From Bacteroidota bacterium (lineage in GTDB: Bacteria > Bacteroidota > Bacteroidia > NS11-12g > UBA955), in assembly GCA_030834125.1 (NCBI GenBank), contig JAURFW010000012.1, positions 1 through 53,230 on the forward strand: a stretch of DNA of 53,230 nucleotides. The letters run 5' to 3'. Of this stretch, positions 8,758 through 17,197 are shown in pieces. How positions within the stretch are numbered: position 1 is the first letter of the stretch; each line of letters starts with the position of its first letter. A model generated the notes under the pieces. That model had not been told where the DNA came from. It saw only the letters and a program-made list of their open reading frames with translations, and made no database searches. The position numbers were made by a program, and so were the translations under genes.

Positions 8758-10199
8758 TGGAATTCAACAGTTCGTCTTTTATTGCATTTTGGATAATATT
8801 ATCTCTTGGTTATATCACTTTGGGAAATATTAGAAGTAATACTTTTCAAATATTAAAAAAGTGGTTATTACTTTCTGCTAGCGTATTTTTTATAAGTAGC
8901 ATAACGGGATATGGGATAATTATTTTGTTATTTGGAGGATTATTTGATTTTTACTTAGGACTTAAAATTGGTAATTTTTCCAATGAATCCAAGAAAAAAT
9001 GGGTAATGCGAATTAGCATACTTTGGAATGTGTGTCTAATACTCTTTTGCAACCATATAACGGATTGGTTTACTCTTAATGACCTCAATACAGCACACCA
9101 CTTACCTATTATTTTTCGTGTTATTGGGGTTTCGTTTTTTGCATTTCGCTCAATGAGTTATGTGATGGATGTATACTACGAGAACCTAGATGAACCGGAA
9201 AGGAACGTACTGAATTATTTAAATTATGTACTCTTTTTTCCTTTATACCTATCTGGACCAATACAAGAATATGAAACCTATCAGTCCAGCATAAATTCGG
9301 CAACTTCAAATATCAAAACTGAAAATATTGGTCGAGCTGCATTTTTAATTTCCTTAGGAATAATAAAGAAGTATATACTAGGTAATTATTTAGCACTGAA
9401 TTTTGTAAATCGTGTTTTTGAGAGTTCTGAATTCTTTAGTTCATTAGAATTATTCATTGCGAGTATTGGTCAAACATTCACTTTGTACTTGGATTTTAGC
9501 GGTTATACAGATATTGTTGTTGGATTAGCTTTAATCTTGGGTTTTGAAATTTCTGAAAATTTTAATTTCCCATTTTTAGCGCAAAATGTTACTGAGTATT
9601 GGAAGCGTTGGCATATTACATTGTCCCAATGGTTCAATAAATACGTGTATTTTCCTTTATCCTACTATTTGAGAAGTTGGAAAAAATGGGGTACATCAAT
9701 TTCTGTATTTATTGTTTTCTTAATCAGTGGTTTTTGGCATGGAACACATCCAAATTTTTGGCTTTGGGGAATCATGCACGCCCTATGCATGGTCTGGGAT
9801 GTATTCACGAGCAATATCAGATCTACATGGAAGAAACATATTCCTGCATGGATTTATAAGCCAATCTCTATATTTTTGACCTTTGGATTCCTGACATATT
9901 CCGGGATTTTCTTTAAAGCTAAAGACATCCAACATGGACAATCAATTGTAAAAAAAATACTTGACGGAATAGAATGGGAATTATTTTTAGATTGGTTGGA
10001 TTTGTATCCGTGGATTGCCACAATACTTTTAGGATTAATAATTATCCAGTTTACTTTTTCAAGTTTTTACAATTCTATTTTAAAATTTTATGAAAAAACT
10101 CCAGTAATGTTATTGGCATTACAATTACTTATAGTGATTTTTATAGCATATCAGTTTGATAAAATTGGGTCCCTACCCTTTTATTATTTGCAATTTTAA
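8757..10199 (+). CDS. MBOAT-family membrane O-acyltransferase (DltB/AlgI-like)
   Basis: This 480-residue polytopic membrane protein belongs to the MBOAT family. The family core is clear: PLYLSGPIQEY (162-172), YLDFSGYTDIVVGLALILGF (244-263), WKRWHITLSQWF with His286, and SGFWHGTHPNFWLWG with His328, the two histidines conserved in DltB and AlgI. It should take the group from the carrier protein on the inner face and pass it across the membrane to the SGNH proteins. It is the last gene of the run and shares one base with the preceding stop. Whether it is closer to DltB or AlgI needs a phylogeny. Confidence 0.92.
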   Translation: MEFNSSSFIAFWIILSLGYITLGNIRSNTFQILKKWLLLSASVFFISSITGYGIIILLFGGLFDFYLGLKIGNFSNESKKKWVMRISILWNVCLILFCNHITDWFTLNDLNTAHHLPIIFRVIGVSFFAFRSMSYVMDVYYENLDEPERNVLNYLNYVLFFPLYLSGPIQEYETYQSSINSATSNIKTENIGRAAFLISLGIIKKYILGNYLALNFVNRVFESSEFFSSLELFIASIGQTFTLYLDFSGYTDIVVGLALILGFEISENFNFPFLAQNVTEYWKRWHITLSQWFNKYVYFPLSYYLRSWKKWGTSISVFIVFLISGFWHGTHPNFWLWGIMHALCMVWDVFTSNIRSTWKKHIPAWIYKPISIFLTFGFLTYSGIFFKAKDIQHGQSIVKKILDGIEWELFLDWLDLYPWIATILLGLIIIQFTFSSFYNSILKFYEKTPVMLLALQLLIVIFIAYQFDKIGSLPFYYLQF

Positions 10200-10361
10200 A
10201 TTTTCCAGTATGTTGAAAAAATCCCATACCATTCATGAATTAATGCTTTAATCAGGAATGAATAACAATCAAATAATCTGTTTTTCATTTAACAAAGATG
10301 TTTTTGAATTGAGAATAATATTAATATATATGTGATAAAAACATTTTGTAAAGAAATAAAA

Positions 10362-10383
10362 AAAGCGGGCTGTTGCCCGCTTT
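10362..10383 (-). terminator. Terminator after the secreted protein gene, possibly bidirectional
   Basis: A hairpin AAAGCGGGC / GCCCGCTTT with loop TGTT is followed on the minus-strand side by a long T-run. It closes the minus-strand gene at 10408-11019 and may also stop read-through from the MBOAT gene. Confidence 0.8.
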
Positions 10384-10407
10384 GGTGTATAATCTCAAGC
10401 AATTAAT

Positions 10408-11019
10408 TTAATAAGTAGGAAAGTCAATGATGTAATTGTATTGAGTACCATTCTCCATTCTGATAGTTAAATCTACTGGAGTACCTTTTTCGAAGCGATC
10501 TTGTAACATTGAAGCTAATCCATCTTCTACTATGAAACAGCCACAATTCTGATTTGCTGCAAAATTCAATTCAACTAATTTGTAACCAGGCTTTGCTGAA
10601 CAAGTTACACTGCCTGAAGGAGTGGTTGGAGTAGTATTTCCAGTTGTAGTTCCATTTTGTTTTGGAGTTGGTGGAGTTACTGCACCAGGCATTTTAATTG
10701 CACCTCCAGGAGTTGTTGCAACAGGAGTACTTACCTGTGAATTTTTGGTTGGATCCGGTGTAGTGGTTGTTCTAGTTTTGGGATCGTTAGGTATTGCCCT
10801 TTGCATGTTTCCATTTACCGGTGGACGACCTGGAGTCGCACTATTTTGAATAAAACCAGTAGGCCTATCAATAACTGCACCTCTAACTCTAGTTAGAACA
10901 AAAGTTGATCCGCGTAAATCTTCATGCTTATTTAAGAATTGTTGACTTGTTACAGCTTGAGATTTCAAGGCCGTAAACATCATGGCACATGCCAAACTAA
11001 ATAATAACTGCTTTTTCAT
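10408..11019 (-). CDS. Secreted Pro/Thr-rich protein of unknown function
   Basis: The 203-residue protein has a signal peptide (MKKQLLFSLACAMMFTALKSQA), a low-complexity middle rich in Pro, Thr, Gly and Asn (about 65-135), and a compact C-terminal domain of about 60 residues with CGCF, PVD and NGTQYNY. I do not recognise a named family. The C-terminal domain resembles the last 50 residues of the partial gene at the right edge (53078-53230), so the two are likely paralogues. The frame extends upstream to 11091, but the ATG at 11019 gives a clean signal peptide and lies downstream of a good promoter. Location is probably periplasm, outer membrane or cell surface. Confidence 0.72.
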   Translation of the reverse strand: MKKQLLFSLACAMMFTALKSQAVTSQQFLNKHEDLRGSTFVLTRVRGAVIDRPTGFIQNSATPGRPPVNGNMQRAIPNDPKTRTTTTPDPTKNSQVSTPVATTPGGAIKMPGAVTPPTPKQNGTTTGNTTPTTPSGSVTCSAKPGYKLVELNFAANQNCGCFIVEDGLASMLQDRFEKGTPVDLTIRMENGTQYNYIIDFPTY

Positions 11020-11064
11020 GATTTTTAAATTTATTGTTTTTACTATATTAAACAAAGTCCGTGC

Positions 11065-11096
11065 CAAAAATACAATATCGATTATCAACAATCAAA
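11065..11096 (-). promoter_or_regulatory. Promoter of the secreted protein gene
   Basis: On the minus strand TTTG (11093-11096) and TATTTTTG (11065-11072) are 20 bases apart, close to the Bacteroidota consensus. The leader would be about 40 bases. Confidence 0.65.
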
Positions 11097-11185
11097 TTAC
11101 AATTAATAGTAAGACATAATAATTTATTTATTCAACAAAATAAGGATACCTTTATTTTTACGCAGAAAAAAGCTAATTTGTACGA

Positions 11186-11713
11186 ATGTTAAAAACGAAA
11201 CTTCTAACAGTAATATTTGGGTTAAATCTTTTACTCTTCATTTCTTGTAGTAAAGGATCTAAAGTGAAGACTGCTGAGTTATCAGATGTAGTGTTTGAGT
11301 TTGAAGGGCCCCTCTTTGGGGGTACTAACACAGCGCAATACTTATATAGCGTAAATATTAAAGAACTCTTAAATGAAGATATCTCTGAGGAAAATGCAAT
11401 TAAAAGTGCAACACTCAAAAGTGCAACTATTTCAATGGAAGAATGTGAAAACTGTTACGGGTTTGAAACAATAAAAAGTTTGGTTTTAAGCATGGTTTCA
11501 GATGGGGAAATCCCAATGAAAGAAATTGCCTTATTAAATCCAGTTAATGCAAAAAATAATTCTCAGGCATTAAAGCTTGCTGAAGAATTAGAAATTGGAG
11601 AATTTTTCAATACTGATAAAATATATTGGGTTTTAGATGCTGATATAACTGAGGAAATTGATGATAATATTTCGATGATAGGAAACTTTAAAATTGAATT
11701 AAGATACGACTAA
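11186..11713 (+). CDS. Lipoprotein of unknown function
   Basis: The 175-residue product has a lipoprotein signal peptide with Cys21 in LLLFISC, so it should be membrane-anchored outside the cytoplasm. The rest is soluble and acidic with a CENC pair near the middle, and I do not recognise a family. A shortened promoter-like element (TAATTTG) ends 5 bases before the ATG. The next gene starts 5 bases after the stop, and the three genes 11186-13298 look like one operon of envelope proteins. Confidence 0.7.
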   Translation: MLKTKLLTVIFGLNLLLFISCSKGSKVKTAELSDVVFEFEGPLFGGTNTAQYLYSVNIKELLNEDISEENAIKSATLKSATISMEECENCYGFETIKSLVLSMVSDGEIPMKEIALLNPVNAKNNSQALKLAEELEIGEFFNTDKIYWVLDADITEEIDDNISMIGNFKIELRYD

Positions 11714-11718
11714 CATTT

Positions 11719-12195
11719 ATGAAAAAAATAATACTAACCACTGTTTTTAGTGTCATGTTATTATGCATGACGGCCTTTGTAAATCAATCAAATGAAGGTG
11801 ATCGCTTGAAAGGAGTTTGGGAGCCTTCCAATGGGCGTGCACGTGTTAAAATTGAAAAAATTGGCGAAAAGTATTTTGGGAAAATTGTTTGGCTCAAAGA
11901 AGCTAAAGACCCAGAAACGGGTAATCCAAAAACTGATAAAAACAACCCTGATGAATCGATGCGCGATGTACCCCTAAGAGGATACAGAATGTTGAAGGAC
12001 TTCGTATACAAGGGTGATGATGTTTGGGAAGAAGGTACGATTTACGACCCTTTAAATGGCAGTACCTACAACTGTGTTATTAAAATGTCTGATCCTAACA
12101 CACTTGATATTCGAGGCTATATCGGTGTTGAAGCCTTAGGAAGAACTGATGTTTGGAAACGTTTGAATATTAAAAAGAAAAAATCTAAAAAGTAA
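11719..12195 (+). CDS. DUF2147 family secreted protein
   Basis: The 158-residue product carries a signal peptide and the DUF2147 pattern: GVWEP near the start, YFGKIVWLKE, KDPETGNPKTDKNNP, and a lipocalin-like C-terminal half with GTIYDPLNGSTY and DIRGYIG. DUF2147 proteins are periplasmic or surface-exposed, and their role is not established. It lies between two other exported proteins with gaps of 5 bases on each side. Confidence 0.85.
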   Translation: MKKIILTTVFSVMLLCMTAFVNQSNEGDRLKGVWEPSNGRARVKIEKIGEKYFGKIVWLKEAKDPETGNPKTDKNNPDESMRDVPLRGYRMLKDFVYKGDDVWEEGTIYDPLNGSTYNCVIKMSDPNTLDIRGYIGVEALGRTDVWKRLNIKKKKSKK

Positions 12196-12200
12196 TACTG

Positions 12201-13298
12201 GTGAAAAAAATATTTATACTATTCACTGGTACCCTAATGTTTCAATTAACAGGTTTAGGGCAAGTCGATTCTACTTCAATATATGAAGAAGATGAAGAAG
12301 ATTATAGCATGTATGACGACTTGGACTTTGCTGAGGATGGTGCTAAAAGATATTGTTCACCAAAAATTGAAGGACTGAGTCCAGCAAAGCTGATATATTT
12401 TGGTTATGACGCGATGACACCGTATTCTATGTCTTTAGACAGTTTGAAATTCAAAGACGGACAAACGGAATATAACGCAGAAGAAAAAGAAGTAACTCTA
12501 ACCCATGGTATAAGATTAGGATGTAATATTCCAGTGATTTCTAAAACCAGTCTTGTATGGCAGATGGGATTGAATTATTGGGAAACTCGATTTTCAGGTG
12601 TAGGTACTGGGAATTCCAACATCCTAATGGAAGAACATTCTAATACTTTTAGAACTTTGGGTATCAATACTACGGTTTTTAAGCCTTTGGATGACAAACA
12701 GTTCATTTTATTCCAAGGTTCCGCTGATTTAAACGGAGATTATACCTTTTCCGATATAATGAGTTTAAGTTATTTGAAATACTCGGCTGCTATTCTGTGG
12801 GGTAAACGTCCAACTGAGAAGAAGCAATGGGCAGTAGGATTGGCGAGAACATATCGAGTTGGAGAGTTAAATTACATTCCAGTAATTTTATATAATTGGA
12901 CTGATGCTGCTAACAAATGGGGAGCTGAAGTATTGTTTCCCGCCAGAGCAAAAATAAGACGTACAATAAATCCGCGTAATATGTTGCTAGCCGGTTTCGA
13001 ATTGCAAGGACAGAGCTACCGATTATATAAGAATACTACTTTCAGAAATGAAGATTTAGAAATTAGAAGAGGCGAAATTCGTTTAGGCTTAGAATATCAA
13101 TTCTCTGTAAAAGATTTCATTTGGTTATCTGCACAAGCGGGATACAGAATTAATTATAGATATGATGTTGACAGACTAGAGAATGGAAATGAAATTTATA
13201 GGGCTTTTGGGTTATTAAGTGATGAGCCATATGTTATGGAAAATAGCTTGAGTAATCCACTGTATTTTAATATCAGTTTAAACTTGGTAAGTCCATAG
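12201..13298 (+). CDS. Outer-membrane beta-barrel protein of unknown function
   Basis: The 365-residue product has a signal peptide (about 1-21, ending GLGQ), an acidic stretch rich in Asp/Glu, then alternating hydrophobic and aromatic strands typical of an outer-membrane barrel, ending in PLYFNISLNLVSP. The start is GTG, chosen because it gives the signal peptide directly and sits 5 bases after the previous stop. It may belong to one of the Bacteroidota barrel DUF families, but I cannot name it with certainty. A strong terminator follows. Confidence 0.7.
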   Translation: MKKIFILFTGTLMFQLTGLGQVDSTSIYEEDEEDYSMYDDLDFAEDGAKRYCSPKIEGLSPAKLIYFGYDAMTPYSMSLDSLKFKDGQTEYNAEEKEVTLTHGIRLGCNIPVISKTSLVWQMGLNYWETRFSGVGTGNSNILMEEHSNTFRTLGINTTVFKPLDDKQFILFQGSADLNGDYTFSDIMSLSYLKYSAAILWGKRPTEKKQWAVGLARTYRVGELNYIPVILYNWTDAANKWGAEVLFPARAKIRRTINPRNMLLAGFELQGQSYRLYKNTTFRNEDLEIRRGEIRLGLEYQFSVKDFIWLSAQAGYRINYRYDVDRLENGNEIYRAFGLLSDEPYVMENSLSNPLYFNISLNLVSP

Positions 13299-13319
13299 GT
13301 TTTTTTCAACTTATGAATT

Positions 13320-13355
13320 AAAGAAAAGAGGCCCATTAATGGGCCTCTTTTCTTT
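13320..13355. terminator. Terminator after the 11186-13298 operon
   Basis: A perfect 36-base palindrome, AAAGAAAAGAGGCCCATT with its complement, has A-rich and T-rich ends and lies 21 bases after the stop. It can work in both directions. Confidence 0.88.
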
Positions 13356-13390
13356 AAAATACATTTATATATTTATTCAAAATAAAAAAA

Positions 13391-13410
13391 GCCACCTTGT
13401 GGTGGCTTTT
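13391..13410 (-). terminator. Terminator after tRNA-Lys
   Basis: The hairpin GCCACC-TTGT-GGTGGC has a run of A on its left, which reads as T on the minus strand. It lies 2 bases from the tRNA 3' end. Confidence 0.82.
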
Positions 13411-13411
13411 G

Positions 13412-13484
13412 TGATCCGGCTGGGGCTCGAACCCAGGACCCATACATTAAAAGTGTATTGCTCTACCAACTGAGCTACCGAATC
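13412..13484 (-). tRNA. tRNA-Lys (anticodon UUU)
   Basis: The reverse complement folds as a 73-nt tRNA. The acceptor stem is GATTCGG with CCGGATC (one G-U pair), the anticodon stem-loop is ATACACTTTTAATGTAT giving UUU, and the T-arm is CTGGGTTCGAGCCCCAG. The discriminator is A, and CCA is not encoded. Confidence 0.95.
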
Positions 13485-13494
13485 ATTCTGCTTA

Positions 13495-13547
13495 TTGCAG
13501 TCCCCGTTTCGGGACTGCAAATTTAGGTAGGTTTTTTTAATTTCCAA
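13495..13547 (-). promoter_or_regulatory. Promoter of tRNA-Lys with overlapping hairpin
   Basis: On the minus strand TTG (13545-13547) and TAAATTTG (13518-13525) are exactly 19 bases apart, a textbook Bacteroidota promoter. A 10-bp inverted repeat TTGCAGTCCC / GGGACTGCAA with a six-base loop (13495-13520) starts inside the -7 element and covers the expected start site and leader. Confidence 0.7.
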
Positions 13548-13553
13548 CGAATT

Positions 13554-14666
13554 TTAGGATAATTTTTTTCTATATGTATGATGCACTTTTGTAAGCTCCG
13601 CTCCTACTGCTTTTAACATACTGAGCATCTTTGGATTGAAGTCACCAATCCATGCCAATTCCAGTGTTTCTAAATTCTTGATTTTTTTTATTAGTTCATT
13701 TGTCTTCATTATTAAACCTGCTTCTACTCCTTTGTTTTGGAAGACTGGTGCAATACCAAATATAATACCTCTTGCACGCGTAATGCTTTTTCTACGCATT
13801 AAGAATCGTAATTTATTCCATATACTAAGTTTGCCATCAAAGTCTTTAAAGATTTCATTTAATTCAAGAATATTAATGTAAAAACCAATTGGTCGTCCTT
13901 CATGATAAGCAAAAACAGCTAACTCCTCTAACATTGCAGGTTTCATTTCCTTGAATTCCTTATATAATTCTTTATGTGTTATTGGAGTAAAGTCCTCATG
14001 AAAAGCCCATGCCTCATTGTAAATGGTTACAAAATCCTTTACATATTTTGAGAGTTTTGAAAATTCAAGTGATTTATATTCATACGAGTTATTACCCATA
14101 GTTCTTTGAGCAATTTTTATAAATCGTTCTGCCTGAAATGTAGCATGAGTTATTTGGTATGTGGTTTGTTCAATCTCTCTGTTGTATCCAAGTGACTCAA
14201 TTTGGATTTGGTAATATTTTGGATTATAGTTCTCTCTATACGATGGTAAAGTACTAGATGAAATAAGTAGTCCCCAAAAACTATCTCTGGATCCAAAATT
14301 AATTGGTGCTTGAATAATTTCGCAGCTGTGATTATTTAACCATAATTCTGCTGTTTCAATAATTGACTTGCTCAAATTAGGGTCATCAATACATTCATAA
14401 AAGCCCCAACCACCCCATCGTTTTTGATTTTTATCTTCGTAGAAGGCCGCTATTCTTCCAACAACAGACCCTTTATCGTTAAGAAATATCCATCGCTGAG
14501 CCTTTCCTCTTTGAAATCTTTTATTTTTAGATTCGTCAAAAATATTTTCTATGTCTTTTTGAATATGAGGAATGTATGATGGATCGTTTGAATAAATCTT
14601 TTTACATACATCATAAAACAATTTATGATACTCTGAATTTTTAGATTTTAATTCTATAACCTTCAT
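13554..14666 (-). CDS. GNAT-like protein, large form
   Basis: The 370-residue cytoplasmic protein has an N-terminal segment with FLNDKGSVVGRIAAFYED and WGGWGFYECI, as in GNAT-like folds. The C-terminal half ends in GVEAGLIMKTNELIKK, resembling a degenerate acyl-CoA loop, then LAWIGDFNPKMLSMLKAVGAE. This is the layout of a family of large Bacteroidota GNAT-related proteins with unknown substrate. The start overlaps the stop of the upstream copper-monooxygenase-like gene by 4 bases, so it is in the same transcript. Without a search I would not assign a reaction. Confidence 0.65.
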   Translation of the reverse strand: MKVIELKSKNSEYHKLFYDVCKKIYSNDPSYIPHIQKDIENIFDESKNKRFQRGKAQRWIFLNDKGSVVGRIAAFYEDKNQKRWGGWGFYECIDDPNLSKSIIETAELWLNNHSCEIIQAPINFGSRDSFWGLLISSSTLPSYRENYNPKYYQIQIESLGYNREIEQTTYQITHATFQAERFIKIAQRTMGNNSYEYKSLEFSKLSKYVKDFVTIYNEAWAFHEDFTPITHKELYKEFKEMKPAMLEELAVFAYHEGRPIGFYINILELNEIFKDFDGKLSIWNKLRFLMRRKSITRARGIIFGIAPVFQNKGVEAGLIMKTNELIKKIKNLETLELAWIGDFNPKMLSMLKAVGAELTKVHHTYRKKLS

Positions 14667-16042
14667 TTTTCTGTAATCTCTAAAGATACGTTTTCATCTC
14701 CATTTTGGTAACCCAGATAGGTAATAATAAACTGAAACATTTCATCTGTTGCGCGCATACTGGATCCACCATATTCCATTCTCTGCCCTACTAATTGCGG
14801 TGGATCAAAAGGATTAAATGGATTGTTTGAGGTATTATCGAATACCGCCTCAACTCTGATTATAGATCCTTTGGGGATTTTTAACATTTTCTTAAAAGTG
14901 TAAAAGAACTGCCACCTAAAATCCCATTTCGGTATGCTTATTATTTTTATGGTATCACCGTTTGGCTTTAAAGCATATGCTTTAAGACTCTTTCCGAGTA
15001 AATGCATATGTGGGTTTACCGTTAAAATAGAGATATCCTCAGGAACCTTAAATTCCGTGCGATGCATTGAAATTGTATTGGGCTGTATTTGTAAAGGAGG
15101 TATTATTTCGCTGACTCCATTTGTACCTAACATCAATTCTCCTATTCCTCTATTTGGAGGAATTTCCGTAAAGAAGATATTTAATTTTGTTACATCTACG
15201 GCATCTTTAGGAGAAGGCCCATAATGCACATCATTTCCTACAATGCTAAATTGTTTATTTACCTGGAATGTTCCGATACCTGTTGGATACATAGTACCTT
15301 GTACACCGGGTAAATAATTCACAACTGAATGAACCCTTTGTGGTAAGATACCATTATCAGACATTAAATCCAGTCCGTCTGAATTATCCATTACACCATT
15401 AGTGATTTCAACTGAGATAGGACTGGTATTGAAGTTGGTTTTACTTCCATAATCGTAATTAATTAAATGACCATTGAAATGGTGCATTAATTGTCTTTGG
15501 CCTGGAACAATTTCGATTGCCCTTACCCACTTGTTGTTGGGTAATTCGGCAGAAACTTTTGTTAAGAAGAAGCGATCAATATCACCCGCCGACAATTCAA
15601 TACTATCCATATTAAGTACTAGATCAGGTTTACCGAAATTACTAACAAATGGCTTAACCTGATTTAAAATCAAATTCGGATTTTCACCTGATGGAGCGCC
15701 ATTTTTTACCCAGTTTTGAATAGTGTTTATTTGAGTATTAGTTAAGTGTCTTTCACCAACAAAATGTGAGTATTCAACATCTGCCGGCCATGGTGGCATG
15801 AATCTGAGCTGAGTAACTTTTGCAATGGTCTTTGCTTTCTTCTTTACGTCATTGTAGGAAGTAAGTACAAATGGTGCTCCACCGTTTTCTCTGTGACAAG
15901 GTGTGCAGTTCTCAAAGATTATTGGCTCAATATGTTTATCAAAAACAGGATTTATAATTTCATTTACAACATTCGATTCAGTCTGATTATTACATCCCCC
16001 GAAAAGAAAAATAGCAAATGATATATATAGTAGTTTTTTCAA
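14663..16042 (-). CDS. Cytochrome c / copper type II monooxygenase-like lipoprotein
   Basis: The 459-residue product has a lipobox (GGC, Cys17), one c-type haem motif CTPCH (46-50) with a likely axial Met in FMPPWP (Met82), and a C-terminal region with the copper-site pattern of the dopamine/peptidylglycine monooxygenase family. The candidate CuA ligands are His187-His188 and His273 (VHYGP). The candidate CuB ligands are the HMH triad (345-347) and Met435 (TDEM). It should act in the periplasm or on the outer surface. The substrate is unknown, and hydroxylation is inferred from the family. The redoxin lipoprotein encoded just upstream overlaps it by 4 bases and may be its redox partner. Confidence 0.75.
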   Translation of the reverse strand: MKKLLYISFAIFLFGGCNNQTESNVVNEIINPVFDKHIEPIIFENCTPCHRENGGAPFVLTSYNDVKKKAKTIAKVTQLRFMPPWPADVEYSHFVGERHLTNTQINTIQNWVKNGAPSGENPNLILNQVKPFVSNFGKPDLVLNMDSIELSAGDIDRFFLTKVSAELPNNKWVRAIEIVPGQRQLMHHFNGHLINYDYGSKTNFNTSPISVEITNGVMDNSDGLDLMSDNGILPQRVHSVVNYLPGVQGTMYPTGIGTFQVNKQFSIVGNDVHYGPSPKDAVDVTKLNIFFTEIPPNRGIGELMLGTNGVSEIIPPLQIQPNTISMHRTEFKVPEDISILTVNPHMHLLGKSLKAYALKPNGDTIKIISIPKWDFRWQFFYTFKKMLKIPKGSIIRVEAVFDNTSNNPFNPFDPPQLVGQRMEYGGSSMRATDEMFQFIITYLGYQNGDENVSLEITEK

Positions 16043-16593
16043 TTTTCAGTTTCAATAAAACAACCAACAGATTGAGTTCTTTTTATGTAATTATTAGTTC
16101 CATTTGAAATCTCTGTAATTGCAGTTTTAAGATATTCTTTAGTTACCACTGATTTAACAATGCCCGTTTCGTGTGCACGATTATCGATTTTCCCTTTATA
16201 AAGCATATTTCCGACGGAATCGAGTATTAAAACTTCTGGATATACCGACAAATTATAACTTGAAATTATAACATCTTTATTATTATTTAAGAGATTTGAA
16301 GTTGTTAAATATTGATCTTGAAAATCCCATTCCTCATCTTCCAAAACTTTTAAAAGGTACAATTGAAAATTCTTTGGCAATTCTTTGTTTATTTTTCTAA
16401 TAGTTTCTGTATATCTGATACAGAAGGGACAATCTTTGCTATAGGTTAAAATTACGGTATTTGAATTAGATCTTAGTAATGAATCAATTGCTTTATTAGA
16501 ATGCATAGAATTATTCACAACTTGTTTATTGATCCAATTGCAACTAAGGAGCAATATGAAATATAATAAATTAGTTATTTTTAAACTTTTCAT
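16039..16593 (-). CDS. Thioredoxin-fold lipoprotein (CPFC)
   Basis: The 184-residue product has a lipoprotein signal ending LLLSC (Cys18), then a thioredoxin-like domain with CPFC (Cys55, Cys58) after VILTYSKD, the cis-proline strand YPEVLILDSVG, and a C-terminal VGCFIET. That Cys-containing tail is typical of redoxins found beside copper-monooxygenase-like proteins. It is probably an extracytoplasmic reductant or copper-site chaperone for the next gene, which it overlaps by 4 bases. A longer frame begins at 16650, but the ATG at 16593 gives the lipoprotein signal. This start lies inside the upstream methyltransferase gene (23-base overlap). Confidence 0.72.
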   Translation of the reverse strand: MKSLKITNLLYFILLLSCNWINKQVVNNSMHSNKAIDSLLRSNSNTVILTYSKDCPFCIRYTETIRKINKELPKNFQLYLLKVLEDEEWDFQDQYLTTSNLLNNNKDVIISSYNLSVYPEVLILDSVGNMLYKGKIDNRAHETGIVKSVVTKEYLKTAITEISNGTNNYIKRTQSVGCFIETEN

Positions 16594-17098
16594 AATCCCA
16601 AAGTACCATCCCACAAGAAACAGAAACATTAAAAGAGTGCTTTGTACCAAGTTGTGGAATCTCCATACAATATTGACATTTATTAATTACATCCTGAGAT
16701 ACTCCATCAATTTCATTACCAAAAACAAAGCCAATTGGACCATCTGGATATGTAACATTCATCATATTTCGGGCATCATCAGCCTGCTCAATTGCTATTA
16801 AAGTAAAACCATTTGAAAGAAGTTCATCTATTAATTCTGAAGTATGTTTTCTATACTCCCATGGAACAGACTTTTCAGCACCTATCGCTGTTTTAGTAAT
16901 TTCCCTATGCGGAGGAATAGCGGAAATGCCGCATAAATAAATTTTACTTACGAGGAAGGCATCTGAGGTTCTAAACATAGACCCAATATTATTCATACTC
17001 CTCACGTTATCTGCAATAATTACTAAATCGCGATTTACGCTTTTAGAGTATTCGTCATTATTTAGCCTACCTAATTCCTCGTTAGCCTTTTTTCTCAT
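16571..17098 (-). CDS. SpoU/TrmH-family RNA 2'-O-methyltransferase
   Basis: The 175-residue cytoplasmic enzyme has the three SpoU (SPOUT) motifs: NIGSMFRTSDAF near the N-terminus, GFVFGNEIDGVS, and the knotted SAM site IPQLGTKHSFNVSVSCGMVL at the C-terminus. It methylates the 2'-OH of a nucleotide in tRNA or rRNA, but the substrate cannot be told from sequence. It lacks the extra N-terminal domain of rRNA enzymes such as RlmB, so a small TrmH- or TrmL-like enzyme is likely. It heads the minus-strand run 17098-13554. A TACCTTTG element ends 6 bases before the ATG. Confidence 0.9.
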   Translation of the reverse strand: MRKKANEELGRLNNDEYSKSVNRDLVIIADNVRSMNNIGSMFRTSDAFLVSKIYLCGISAIPPHREITKTAIGAEKSVPWEYRKHTSELIDELLSNGFTLIAIEQADDARNMMNVTYPDGPIGFVFGNEIDGVSQDVINKCQYCMEIPQLGTKHSFNVSVSCGMVLWDYEKFKNN

Positions 17099-17104
17099 TC
17101 CTTA

Positions 17105-17112
17105 CAAAGGTA
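17105..17112 (-). promoter_or_regulatory. -7 element of the SpoU methyltransferase operon
   Basis: TACCTTTG on the minus strand ends 6 bases before the ATG. Confidence 0.5.
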
Positions 17113-17183
17113 ATAAATCGCATTTGTTGAATAAAGGGGGAAAAGTGGGCTATTTTGAATTAGTATTGACATTAATGCTTGTG

Positions 17184-17191
17184 TATTTTCG
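17184..17191 (+). promoter_or_regulatory. -7-like element of mutS
   Basis: TATTTTCG, a one-base variant of TAnnTTTG, ends 6 bases before the mutS ATG. TTG at 17166-17168 lies 15 bases upstream, shorter than usual. Confidence 0.4.
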
Positions 17192-17197
17192 TAGACT

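Noticed and set aside
10622-10849. Gly/Val-rich frame antisense to the secreted protein gene
   Set aside because: It is the shadow of the Pro/Thr-rich region and has no start signal or homology.
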